Positions 22,986 through 35,289 of a stretch of 64,000 nucleotides of DNA are shown in pieces (the first letter of the stretch is position 1; each line of letters begins with the position of its first letter). The stretch lies in contig JALIRH010000119.1 in assembly GCA_023055505.1 (NCBI GenBank), positions 744,001 through 808,000 of the forward strand. The letters run 5' to 3'. The stretch is from Callipepla californica brunnescens (Eukaryota > Chordata > Aves > Galliformes > Odontophoridae). Below the pieces are notes generated by a model that was not told the origin of the DNA, made no database searches, and was given only the letters and a program-made list of their open reading frames with translations. A program made the position numbers and the translations under genes.

Positions 22986-25345
22986 GGGTTAAGAATAGGG
23001 TTCGGATTTGATTAGGGATAGTGTTAGGGTTAGGAAAAAATTTGGAGGAAGGAAAAGGTTTAGGAATTGGTTCATTGTTAGGGTTAGTCTTCAGGTTAGT
23101 AATAGGGTAAGGGTTAGTGTTCGGGTTTGGGTACTGTTAGGAATAGGGTTCTGAATAGGGTGAGGGTTGGGAATAGGATTAAATTTAGGGTTAGGGTTAG
23201 GGTCAGATTTTGCACTATGTTTCAGGTTCCTTTAGGTTTAGTGATAAGGGTTAGGGGTACGTTTAGGTATTGTTAGGGTTAGCTTCTGGGTGAGGGTTGG
23301 GGTTAGATTAAGGATGAGGGTTAGGGTTAGGACTAGATTTAGGATTAGGTTTTTTTGAATGTTAGGGTGAGAGAAAGGTTAGGCCTTGGGTTTGTTTTTG
23401 GAATAGTTTTGGGTTTCAGAATAGGAATTGGGTTAGTATTTGGAATCTGATTGCTTTAGTATTAGTGTTAGGGTGGGGGTTAGAAGTTAGGTGAGCGTTG
23501 TGGTAATCTAATGCTTTGTGTTAGGCTTAGGGTTGGGCTTTTACTTGAGGTTGGTGTTAGGGTCAGCTTTAGTTTGAAGGTAGATTTAGAGTTTAAATCG
23601 TGGTCATGCTTTGGATTAGTTTTAGAGTTAGGGTAAGATTTAGGTTTCCTTTCAGTGTTAGGCTGTGAGAATTGTAGGCTTTGTGTTTTTGGGTTTGTGT
23701 TGGGTTTAGGAATTGGAATAGTGTTTGGGATAGTATTAGCGTTAAGGCTGGGGTTAGAGTTAGGTGATGGCTGTGGTAATCTAATGCTTTGTGTTAGGTT
23801 TAGGGTTGGGCTTCAATCTGGGGTTGGTTTTAAGGTCCCATTTAGATTTCAGGAAGAATTGGAGTTAAATTAAGGTAACGGTTAGGATTAGATTTAGGGT
23901 TCTGATAAGGGTTAGGTTAGGGTTAGGGTTTGGTTCCAAGTTGTTTTTAGGGTTAGGGTTAACGTTAGGTTTCAGGATAGGGTTAGGAATATAGCTAGGT
24001 GTTAGGTAAGGTTTAGTCCTGGGGTTTCAGTTCGGGTTAGGTGAAGCGTTAGTTTTACAGTTAGAAGACATGTTAGGGTTAGGGTTAGGTTTTGGTGTAG
24101 ATTTAGGTTTAGGGTAAGGGTTAGGGATGTAGATGAAGGTTTAGTGGAAGGGGTAGGGTTCTCTTTAGTTTTAGGACCAGGGAAGGGTCCTAAAAGGGCC
24201 TTGGCTAAGGGAGAGTTTTAGTATTTGATTTAGCGTTGCGTTCAGGTCTAGGTTAGTTTGAGTGTCAGGCTGAGAGAAGGGGTAGGCCTTGGGTTTGGTT
24301 CTGGCTTAGTGTTAGGTTTAGGAATAGGAATAGTTTTGGTGTTTGGATTGGGTTTGGGGTTAGTAGTAGGGATTGGATTGGGGTTAGCGTTAGGTGAGAT
24401 CTGCGGTAATCTGATGCTTTCTTTGAGGCTTGAGGTTTGAGCTTAAACGTGGTGTTGGTGTTAGGGTAGGATTTAGGGCTAGGGTTTGGTTGAGGGTAGC
24501 ATTAGGTTTAGGTTTAGGGGAAGGGTTTTGGTTAGGGTAGAGGTTCGAATTCTGGTTTGGGTTAGGAATAGGGTTCTGGACAAGGTAAGGATTTAGTCCT
24601 AGGTTTACAGTTAGGGTAAGGTGAAGTGCTGGTGTTCTAGTTAGGAGAAGAGTTAGGTTGAGGTTTCGGGTTAGGTTTTTTTGTCGATTTAGGTTTTAGG
24701 TAAGGGGTAGATTTTAGACAACATGAGCTTTCTCAGAGTAGGGTTAGGCCTTAGAATATGGATAAGATTAGGATAAATGTAGGGTTAGTTTCGGGTCTAG
24801 GTTAGTTTGAGTGTTAGGCTGAGAGAAGGGGAGGGCCTTGGGTTTGGGTTTGGTTTAGGGTTAAGATAAGGTTTAGGAATAGGAGTAGGTTTGGTGTTTG
24901 GATTGGGTTTGGGGTTAGCTTTAGGGCTAGGTTTTGGTTTTGGTTTCGAGTTAGGTGAGGGTTGTGGTAATCTGATGCTTTGTTCAAGGTTTAGGGTTGG
25001 GCTTCAATTTGGGTTTTGGATTAGGATCAGAGTTAGGGATAGCTTGAAGGTAGAGTTAGGATTCGGCTAATAGCTACAGTGATTCTTATGGAGACGATTT
25101 GGGTCAAGGGTAAGTATTAGGCTTAGCTTTAGATTTAGAGTTAGCTTTAGGTTTAGGATTAGAGTTGTGGTTTTGGTTGGGAGTAGGGTTAGTGCTAGGT
25201 TTGAGGTTAGGGTTAGGGTTAGGTTTAGCATTTCAAGTAAGGCTTAGGGTTATGCTTAGGTTGAGGTTGAGGGTTAGGTTGTGAGTTAGGGCAAAGATTG
25301 TGGATAGGGTAAAGGTTGGAGCTTGGATTAGGTTTCGGGTTAGCA
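22986..25345 (+). repeat. Degenerate TTAGGG telomere-like array C (plus orientation)
   Basis: The segment from about 23900 to 25345 aligns by eye with array A. Shared landmarks include TTAGGTTTCAGG-type sequence (23960), GATGTAGATGAAGGTTTAG (24125, and 11445 in A), the AGAGAAGGGG block at 24270 and 24820 (550 bases apart), and the same terminal TGTCATTTCTCCTC. About 1 kb present in A (roughly 12290 to 13350) is missing in C, with the join at an AATCTGATGCT landmark near 24968. This is consistent with unequal exchange between landmark repeats. Confidence 0.88.
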
Positions 25346-28300
25346 ATAGTCTTAGGTGTCATTTCTCCTCTAGACAAATCAGGTGTGATTCCACTGCTTC
25401 GAAATGTTCAGCAAGAAACCCTATAATCAGAGCACCGCAAAAGCCCCCTTTACCAAGTAGATCACACCAGCAGCGAGCTTTCTGTTCGAATGGCGCTGAT
25501 CTGCGAATTCCGATTCTATGGCATCAATCGCGGCTCCTGCTGCTTTTGCCGCTGAAGAAAGACGAGCGTCATCAAGGTGCCGTGCAATGAATAGCGGCTT
25601 CAAGAATCAGCCGGCAGAGGTCCTAATCAAGCGAAATCAAGTGAAAGTGACTCCGTTTCAGGAGTTGTAAGTGAATGGAAGCTGAATCCTAATATTAATG
25701 GGAGGGTAAGTTTTGATTCTCATTCTGCTCTGCAACTGTATACAACGTATGTCGGCATCATTCATTCATCTGCCAGCACGTTTTCATTCTTTTTCTCTGA
25801 GCAGTGTTCTTATCCTTTTTAGTACCTCTAGATAATACCGACACACCAGTTTTTATGTCGAAGAAACGGATCATTCCGATGTTTGTTTGGAACGGTATGA
25901 TATTCAGAGCTAAAGAAGTCAAATAGGAGCGTTGAATACGTCAAGCTGTTTTTTCTACCAAATGCATTGTGTGATTCAACCGCTTCGAAATGTTCCCCAA
26001 AAACACTGTCATCGGAGCATTGCAAAAGCCTTCTTTAAAAAGCAGAGCAAAACGGCTGCGAGCTTTTTATTTGAAACGCGACGAACCGCGTATCAGGCTC
26101 GAATCGCATCAATCGCGGCTATTGCTGCTTTTGCCACTGAAGAAAGACGCCAATAAAATGAGAGACGTGCACTGAATAGCGGCATCAATAATTAGGCGGT
26201 TGCGGTCAAATTTCATCAAATCGCGTATAACACGTGACTCCGTTTCAGGAGTTGTAAGAGAATGCATGCTGGATCCCAAACTTAGTGGGAGGGAAAGATT
26301 TGATTCTCGTGTGTGATTCTACCGCTTCTACATGTTCCTCATAAAACCTTGTCACCGGAGCATCGTAATGGCTCCCTTTAAGAAGCAGAGCAAAGCGGCC
26401 GAGAGTTTGATGCTCGAACCGCGCTTAGCCGCGGATTCCCATTCAATCGCATCAATCGCGGCTCCTGCTGCTTTTGCCGCAGAAGAAAGACGCCATTCAC
26501 ACAGCAGCAGTGCACTTAATAGCGGCTTTCCAAAAATCAGCCGGTAGCGGTCCTACTCCAACAATTCGCGGTTTACACGTGAAAGTGACTCCGTTTCAGG
26601 AGTTGTAAGAGAATGTGTGCTGGATCCCAGTGTCAATAGGAGGAAAAGTTTTGATTCTCATTCTGCACTGCTACTGAATGCAACGTATGTCTGCATCATT
26701 CATTCATCTGCGAGCACGCTTTCATTCTTTTCTCCAACCAGTGTTGGTATCGTTTTTACTTCCACAATCTACCACATTCACTTCAATTTTCTTACAATAC
26801 ACGTGGATCGTTCTCATTTTCTCTCAAAAAGGTATGTTTTTCAGAACTATGGAAGCAATGGAGAGGCGTTAAGTACGGAAAGCTGGTTCCTCTCCCAAAG
26901 GCGTGTGTGATTCCACCGCTTCTAAAGGTTCCCCAGAAAACCTTGTCACCGGAGCATCGGAATAGCCCCCTTGAAGAAGCAGAGCAAAGCGGCCGAGAGT
27001 TTGATGCTCGAACCGCGCTTAGCCGCGGATTCCGATTCAATCGCATCAATCGCGGCTCCTGCTGCTTTTGCCGCTGAAGAAAGACGCCAGTCAGCCGGTA
27101 AAAGTGCACTGAATCGCGGCTTTTCAATAATCAGCCGGTAGCGTTCCTACTCCAACAAATCGCGGTTTACACGTGAAAGTGACTCCGTTTCAGGAGTTGG
27201 AAGTGAATGGATGCCTGATCCCAGTGTTAGTGAGAGGGAAAGTTTTGATTCTCATTCTGCACTGCTACTGAATGCAACGTATGTCTGCATCATTCATTCA
27301 TTTGCGAGCAAGTTTTCATTCTTTTCTCTGAGCAGTCTTGTTACCTATTTTAGCACCTCTAGTCACACAAGTTTTTCTTGCCAAACAAACGGACAATTCA
27401 GATTGTCATTTGCAACGGTATGATATTCAGAGCTGAGGAAGTAAAATAGAAGCGTTAAGTACGTCAAGCTGTTTCTTCTACCAAATGTATGTTTGATTCC
27501 ACCTCTTCTAAGTGTTCCGCAAAAACACTATCATCGGAGCGTTGCAAAAGCCTTCTTTAACAAGCAAAGCAAACCGGCAGAGTGTTAATATTCGAACCGC
27601 TCAGAACCTCGTATTCCGCTCGAATCTCATCAATCGCGGCTACTGCTGCTTTTGCCGCTGAAGAAAGACGCCAGTCAGACAGCAGCAGTGCACTGAATCG
27701 CGGCTTTTCAAAAATCAGCCGGTAGCGGTCTAATTCCAACAATTCGCGGTTTACACGTGAAAGTGACTCGGTTTCAGGAGTTGTAAGAGAATGTGTGCTG
27801 GATCCCTGTGTTAATAGGAGTGAAAGTTTTGATTCTCATTCTGCTCAGTTACTGTATGCAACGTATGTCTGAATCGTTCATTCATCTGCGAGCACGTTTT
27901 CATTCTTTTCTCTGACCAGTGCTGTTATCCGTTTTACTTCCTTAATCTAACACATTCACTTCAATTTTCTTACAATACCCGCGGATCTTTCTCATTCTCT
28001 CTCAAAAAGGGATGTTTTTCAGAACTATGGAAGCAATGGAGAGGCGTTAAGTACGGAAAGCTGGTTCCTCTCCCAAAGGCGTGTGTGATTCTACCGCTTC
28101 TAAATGCTCCCCAGAAAACCTTGTCACCGGAGCATCGTAATAGCCCCCTTTAAGAAGCAGAGCAAAGCGGCCGAGAATTTGATGCTCGAACCGCGCTTAG
28201 CCGCGGATTCCCATTCAATCGCATCAATCGCGGCTCCTGCTGCTTTTGCCGCTGAAGAAAGACCCTAGTCAGCCGTTAAAAGTGCACTGAATCGCGGCTT

Positions 28301-31300
28301 CAGTAATCAGCCGGTAGCAGTTCTATTCCAACAAATCGCGGTTTACACGTGAAAGTGACTCGGTTTCAGGAGTTCTATGTGTATGTATGCTGCATCCCAA
28401 TGTTAGTGGGAGGGAAAGTTTTGATTCTCATTCTGCTCTACTACACAATGCAACGTATGTCTGCATCGTTCATTCATCTACGAGCATGTTTTCATTCTTT
28501 TCTCTGAGCAGTCTTGTTACCTTTTTTAGTTCCTCTAGTTAATACCGTCACACAAGTTTTTCTTGCCAAACAAACAATTCATTCCCTTTTTCTTTTGGAA
28601 CGGTATGGTATTCAGAGCTAAAAAGTCAAATAGTAGCGTTAAGTACGTCAAGCTGCTTCTTCTATCAAATGTATATTTGATTCCACCTCTTCTAAGTGTT
28701 CCCCAAAAGCACTGCCAGTGGAGATTTGCTAAAGCCACCTTAAACAAACATAGCAAACCGGCAGCGTGTTAATGTTCGAACCGCGAAGAACTTTGAATTC
28801 AGCTCGAATCGCATTAATCGCGGCTACTAAAGCTTTTGCCGCTGAAGAAAGACGCCAGTCAGGCGGCAGCAGTGCACTGAATCGCGGCTTCAATAATCAG
28901 CCGGTAGCGGTTCTTCTCCAACAATTCGCGGTTTACACGTGAAAGTGACTCCGTTTCAGGAGTTGTAAGTGAATGGATGCTGGATCCCAATGTTAATGGG
29001 AGGGTAAGATTTTATTCTCATTCTGCTCTGTTACTGTATGCAACAATGTCTGCATCGTTCATTCATCTACGAGCACGTTTGCATTCTTTTCTCTGACCAG
29101 TGTTGTTATTCTTTTTAGTAAATCTAGTTAATACACGAAAAAACTTTTTCTTGTCGAACACAAGTATCTCTCCGATTCTCCTTCGGAACCGTATGGTATT
29201 CAGAGTTAAAGAAGCAAAAGAGAAACGTTTACTACGGAAAGCTGTTACTTCTCCTAAATGCATTGTGTGATTCCACAGCTTCTAATCTTTCCCCGAAAAA
29301 ACAGTCATCAGAGCATTGCTTAAGCCACCTTTAACATGCACAGCAAACCAGCATCGAGCTTTATGTTCGAACAGCGCGGAACCGCGTATCAGGCTCGAAT
29401 CGCATCAATCACGGCTACTGAAGCTTTTGCCGCTGAAGAAAGACGCTAGTCAGACGGCAGCAGTGCACTGAATCACGGCTTTTCAAAAGTTAGCCGTTGG
29501 CTGTCTAATTCCAACAAATCGCGTTTTAGACTTGAAAGTGACTCCGTTTCAGGAGTTGTAAGTGAATGTAAGCTGAATACCAGTGTTAGTGAGAGGGAAA
29601 GTTTTGATTCTCATTCTGCTCTGCTACTGAATGCAACGTATGTCTGCATCGTTCATTCATCTGCGAGCACGTTTTCATTCTTTTCTCTGACCAGTGCTGT
29701 TATCCTTTTTACTTCCTTAATCTAATACACTCACTTGAATTTTCTTACAATACCGGCGGATCTTTCTCATTCTCTCTCAAAAAGGTATGTTTTTCAGAAC
29801 TATGAAAGCAATGGAGAGACGTTAAGTACGGAAAGATAATTCCTCTCCCAAAGGTGTGTGTGATTCTACCGCTTCTAAATGTTTCCCAGAAAACCTTGTC
29901 ACCGGAGCATCGGAATAGCCCCCTTTAGAAGCAGAGAAAAAGCTGCCGAGAATTTGATGCTCGAACCGCGCTTAGCCGCGGATTCCCATTCAATCGCATC
30001 AATCGCGGCTCCTGCTGCTTTTGCCGCTGAAGAAAGACGCCAGTCAGCCGGCTGCTGTGCACTGAATCGCGGCATGAATAATCAGCCGGTAGCGGTTCTT
30101 CTCCAACAAATCGCGGTTTACACGTGAAAGTGACTCCGTTTCAGGAGTTGTAAGTGGATGTATGCTGCATCCCAATGTTAGTTGGAGGGAATGTTTTGAT
30201 TGTCATTCTGCTCTACTACAGAATGCAACGTATGTCTGCATCGTTCATTCATCTACGAGCACGTTTTCATTCTTTACTCTGACCAGTGTTGTTATTCTTT
30301 TTCGTACTTCTAGTTAATACATGGAAAAACTTTTTCTTGTCGAACACAAGTGTCTTTCTATTCTCTTTTGCAAAAGTATGGTATTCAGAGATAAAGAAGC
30401 AAAAGAGAAACGTTTATTACGGAAAGCTGTTTCTTCTACTAATTGCATTGTGTGATTCCACCGCTTCTAAATGTTCCCCAAAAACACTGTCATCTGAGCA
30501 TTGCAAAAGCTCCCTTTAACAAACATAGCAAACCGGCAGCGAGCTAATGTTCGAACCGCGGAAAACCGTGAATCATGTTCGAATCGCATCAATCGCGGCT
30601 CCTGCTGCTTTTGCCGCTGAAGAAAGAAGCCAGTCAGTTGAAAGACGTGCACTGAATTGCGTCTTCAGTAATCAGCCGGAAGCGGTTCTTCTCCAACAAA
30701 TCGCGGTTGAAACCTGAAAGTGACTCCAATTCTGGTGTTGTAAGTGAATGGATGCTGGATCCCAGTGTTAGTGAGAGGGAAAGTTTTGATTCTCATTCTG
30801 CTCTGCTACTGAATGCAACGTATGTCTGCATCATTCATTCATCTACGAGCACGTTTTCATTCTTTTCTCTGACTAGTCTTGTTATTCCTTTTCCTACCTC
30901 TAGTTAATATCGTCACACAAGTTTTTCTTGCCAAACAAACAATTCATTCCCTTTTTCTTTTGGAACGGTATGGTATTCAGAGCTAAAAAGTCAAATAGTA
31001 GCGTTAAGTACGTCAAGCTGTTTCTTCTACCAAATGTATGTTTGATTCCACCTCTTCTAAGTGTTCCCCAAAAACACTGTCAGCGGAGCGTTGCAAAAGC
31101 CACTTTTAACAAGCAAAGCAAACCGGCAGCGTGTTAATGTTCGAACAGCGCAGAACCGCGTCTCAGGCTCGAATCGCATCAATCGCGGCTACTGCTGCTT
31201 TTGCCGCTGAAGAAAGACGCCAGCCAGACAGCAGCAGTGCACTGAATCGCGGCTTTTCAAAAATCAGCCGGTAGCGGTCCTATTCCAACAAATCGCGTTT

Positions 31301-33655
31301 TACATGTGAAAGTGACTCGGTTTCAGGAGTTGGAAGTGAATGTATGCTGGATCCCATTGTTACTGAGAAGGAAAGTTTTGATTCTCATTCTGCTCAGTTA
31401 CTGTATGCAACGTATGTCTGAATCGTTCATTCATCTACGAGCACGTTTTCATTCTTTTCTCTGACCAGTGTTGTTATTCTTTTTTGTACCTAGAGTTATT
31501 ACACGAAAAAAACTTTTTCTTGTCGAACACAAGTATCGTTCCGACTCTCTTTTGGAACGGTATGGTATTCAGAGTTAAGGATGCCAAATAGTAGCGTTAA
31601 GTACGTCAAGCTTTTTCTTCTACCAAATGTTTGTGTGATTCCACCGCTTCTAAGTGTTGCACAAAAACATTGATATCGGAGCATTGCAAAAGCCACCTTT
31701 AGCAAACATAGCAAATCGGCAGCATGCTCATTTTCGAACCGCGCTGTACCGCGATTCCGCTCGAATCGCATCAATCGTGGCTTACTGCTGCTTTTGCCGC
31801 TGAAGAAAGACGCCATTCAGCCAGCTGCCGTATACTGAAGAGCGGATTCAATGATCCGCCGATGAAGGTTATATTCCAACAAATCGCGTTTTACCCGAGA
31901 AAGTGAGCCCTTTGAAGGAGTTTCAGTGAATGGATGCTGGATCCCAATGTTAGTGGGAGTGAAAGATTTGATTCTCATTCTGCTCTGCTACTGAATGCAA
32001 CGTATGTCTGCATCATTCATTCATCTGCGAGCACGATTTCATTCTTTTCTCTGACCAGTGTTCTTGTCCTTTTTAGTACCTCTACTTAATACCGTCACAC
32101 AAGTTTTTCTTGCCAAGCTGATCATTCCCATTTTCTTTTGGCACGGTATGGTATTCAGAGTTAAGGAAGCAAAATAGTAGCGTTAAGTACATCAAGCTGT
32201 TTCCTCTACCAAATGGATGTGTGATTCTACCGCTTCTAAGTGTTCCCCAAAAACACTGTCATCTGAGCATTGCAAAAGCTCCCTTTAACAAACATAGCAA
32301 ACCGGCAGCGAGCTAATGTTCGAACCGCGGAAAACCGTGAATCATGTTCGAATTGCATCAATCGCGGCTCCTGCTGCTTTTGCCGCTGAAGAAAGAAGCC
32401 AGTCAGTTGAAAGACGTGCACTGAATAGCGTCTTCAGTAATCAGCCGGTAGCGTTTCTATTCCAACAAATCGCGGTTTCAACCTGAAAGTGACTCCAATT
32501 CTGGTGTTGTAAGTGAATGGATGCTGGATCCCAGTGTTAGTGAGAAGGAAAGTTTTGATTCTCATTCTGCTCTACTACTGAATGCAACATATGTCTGCAT
32601 CGTTCATTCATCTACGAGCACGTTTTCATTCTTTTCTCTGAGCAGTCTTGTTATTCTTTTTTAGTTCCTCTAGTTAATACCGTCACACAAGTTTTACTTG
32701 TCGAACACAAGTACCTTTCCGATTCTCTTTTGGAACGGTATGGTATTCAGAACTAAGGAAGTGAAATAGTAGCGTTAAGTACGTCAAGCTGTTTCTTCTT
32801 CCAAATGTATGTTTGATTCCACCTCTTCTAAGTGTTCCCCAAAAACACTGTCAGCGGAGCGTTGCAAAAGCCACTTTTAACAAGCAAAGCAAACCGGCAG
32901 CGTGTTAATGTTCGAACCGCGAAGAACCGCGTCTCAGGCTCGAATCGCATCAATCGCGGCTACTGCTGCTTTTGCCGCTGAAGAAAGACGCCAGTCAGAC
33001 GGCAGCAGTGCACTGAATTGCGGCTTTTCAAAAATCAGCCGGTAGCGGTCCTATTCCAACAATTCGCGGTTTACACGTGAAAGTGACTCAGTTTCAGGAG
33101 TTGTAAGAGAATGTGTGCTGGATCCCAGTGTTCATGGGAAGGAAAGTTTTGATTCTCATTCTGCTCTGCTACTGAATGCAACGTATGTCTGCATCGTTCA
33201 TTCATCTGCGAGCACGTTTTCATTTTTTTCTCTGACCAGTGCTCTTATCCTTTTTACTTCCTCAATCTAACACATTCACTTCAATTTTCTTACAATACCC
33301 ACGGATCTTTCTCATTCTCTCTCAAAAAGGGATGTTTTTCAGAACTATGGAAGCAATGGAGAGGCGTTAAGTACGGAAAGCTGGTTCCTCTCCCAAAGGC
33401 GTGTGTGATTCCACCGCTTCTAAGGGTTCCCCAGAAAACCTTGTCACCGGAGCATCGGAATAGCCCCCTTTAAGAAGCAGAGCAAAGCGGCCGAGAGTTT
33501 GATGCTCGAACCGCGCTTAGCCGCGGATTCCGATTCAATCGCATCAATCGCGGCTCCTGCTGCTTTTGCCGCTGAAGAAAGACGCCAGTCAGCCGGCTGC
33601 CGTGCACTCAATAGCGCCTTCTCTAATCAGCCGGCATCGGTCCTATTCCAACACA
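25346..33655 (+). repeat. ~590-bp satellite, block 3 (about 15 units, two subtypes)
   Basis: Cores lie near 25529, 26108, 26449, 27042, 27629, 28226, 28810, 29398, 29997, 30588, 31171, 31767, 32355, 32945 and 33537; nearly all spacings are 579-599 bases. The 341-base spacing at 26108-26449 marks a unit that has lost about 250 bases near 26300. Two subtypes are mixed. One has a TCTCAAAAAGG block and CGGCCGAGAGTTTGATGCTC (for example 26815-27010, 28000-28180, 33320-33510). The other has a TTTTGGAACGGTATGGTATT block and AAACCGGCAGCG (for example 28590-28770, 30955-31140, 32730-32910). Segments at 28563 and 30928 are nearly identical and 2365 bases apart, about four units; segments at 30467 and 32236 are 1769 bases apart, three units. 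Confidence 0.93.
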
Positions 33656-35085
33656 TACGCTAAAGCTAAACCTCACCCTACTCTCACCCTTACGCACCAG
33701 CTAACCCTGCCTCAATCCCTACATACAGATCAAATCCGAAGCCTAAACCTAACCCTAAACCTCAACTTCATGCTAACATCAACACTCAACCTAATCCTAT
33801 CCCTAAATAGAATCATCACATTGAGAAACACTTTCTCCCTAACCCTAATCCGAAATCGAATCCGAAACCTCAAAGAATCCCAAACCCTTTCCATAGCTCT
33901 AACCCAATGCTGAACCCTACCCTGACCCACTTTCACTACCCCTTACCATAAAACTCAATCAACACCAAAACCCACCCCTGACACTAAACCTAACACTAAT
34001 TCTTATCCTAACCCTAACCCAAACACTTACCCTAATCCGAACCAAAACCCAAGCCCTAACCCGAGCACAAAGCCTTACCTTGCCCCTCATTCTATTCTGA
34101 ACCCTAACCGGAAACCTAACACTTACCCTAAGACCAACCCTTTCCCTAAACAGAAACCTATCCCTAGCAGAAGCGGAACCCAAGCAAAAACTCCTACTTT
34201 AACACCAACCCCAAGTTGATGCCCAAGCCTAAACCTGACACATAGCATCAGATTACCACAACCCTCACCTAAACTCTAACCCCAACCCTAACACTAAGAC
34301 TTACCCTAGCTATCTGATGGTCCTCATACCCTATTCCAATTCCTAAACCCAAGGCAAACACCACACCAAAAGCAATGCCTACCATTTTCCAAACCTGAAA
34401 CTTAAAGTCAACCTAAACCTTACTCTAACCGTATATCAAACCCTGACCATTAGCCTCATTGTGACTCTAAGTCTGCCTTCAATCGAAATCTGACCCTAAA
34501 ACCAACCCCAACTCAAAGCCCAACCCTAAACCTAAAGCTAAGCATCAGATTACCGCAGATCTCACCTAACCTATCCCTACTTCTAACCCCAAACCCAATC
34601 CAAACGCCAAACCTATTCCTAACCTAACACTAAGCCAGAACCCAACCCAAGGCCTACCCCTTCTCTCAGCCTAACACTCAAACTAACCTAGACCCAAAAC
34701 CAACCCTAAATCAAATCCTAACCCTCCCCCTTACTCTATCCTGTACCCAAGCAAGGCGTAACCCTTCTCTGATCCTAAAACTAAAGAGAGCTCTACCCCA
34801 TACTCTAAACCTTCATCTACACCAAAACCTAACCCTATCCCTAATCCAAAACCTAACCCTAAACCTAACCCGAACTCTAACCTTAATCCTAAACCTAAAC
34901 CTTACCCTAACCCTAAGCCTAACCTTAACCCTAAGCCTTCTCTGAACCTCAAACTAAAGAGAACCCTAGCCCTTGCACTAAACCTTCAGCTACACAAAAA
35001 AATAACCCTAACCTAATCCTAAAACAAACCCTCAACCTAACCCAAAGCATCAGATTACCACAACCCTAACCTGACACCTACACTC
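33656..35085 (-). repeat. Degenerate CCCTAA telomere-like array D (minus orientation)
   Basis: Reverse-orientation counterpart of arrays A and C. It carries their landmarks in complement: GCATCAGATTACC at about 34247, 34540 and 35045, and GGCCTACCCCTTCTCTCAGC near 34650. It abuts a satellite unit cut inside its TCCTATTCCAAC block. The right end meets the minus-strand provirus region. Confidence 0.9.
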
Positions 35086-35240
35086 AAATGCATCCTTCCC
35101 CTTATTTGAAGCAAAGTGAAATCCTAAATGGAATTCATAGGAAGAGCGAATTCACCAATCTTCATCGTATACAATGCACAATACATATACAATATACATA
35201 CAAAGCGTACAAGGAAATGACTGAGTTTTCTCGTCTGTTA

Positions 35241-35271
<31 letters not shown>

Positions 35272-35289
35272 GTTTTACATTTTTCTTAG

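Noticed and set aside
13908..33600. Open frames of 60-130 codons within the 590-bp satellite
   Set aside because: They recur at unit spacing, with frames broken differently in each unit and no shared full-length product.
13750..33655. Possible RNA polymerase III B-box (GTTCGAAC-like) in satellite units
   Set aside because: The match to the tRNA-type B-box is partial, no A-box lies at the right distance, and no T-run terminator is placed consistently.
13750..33655. CRISPR-like repeat-spacer array
   Set aside because: Units are ~590 bases and contiguous, without short repeats and unique spacers. The genome is eukaryotic.
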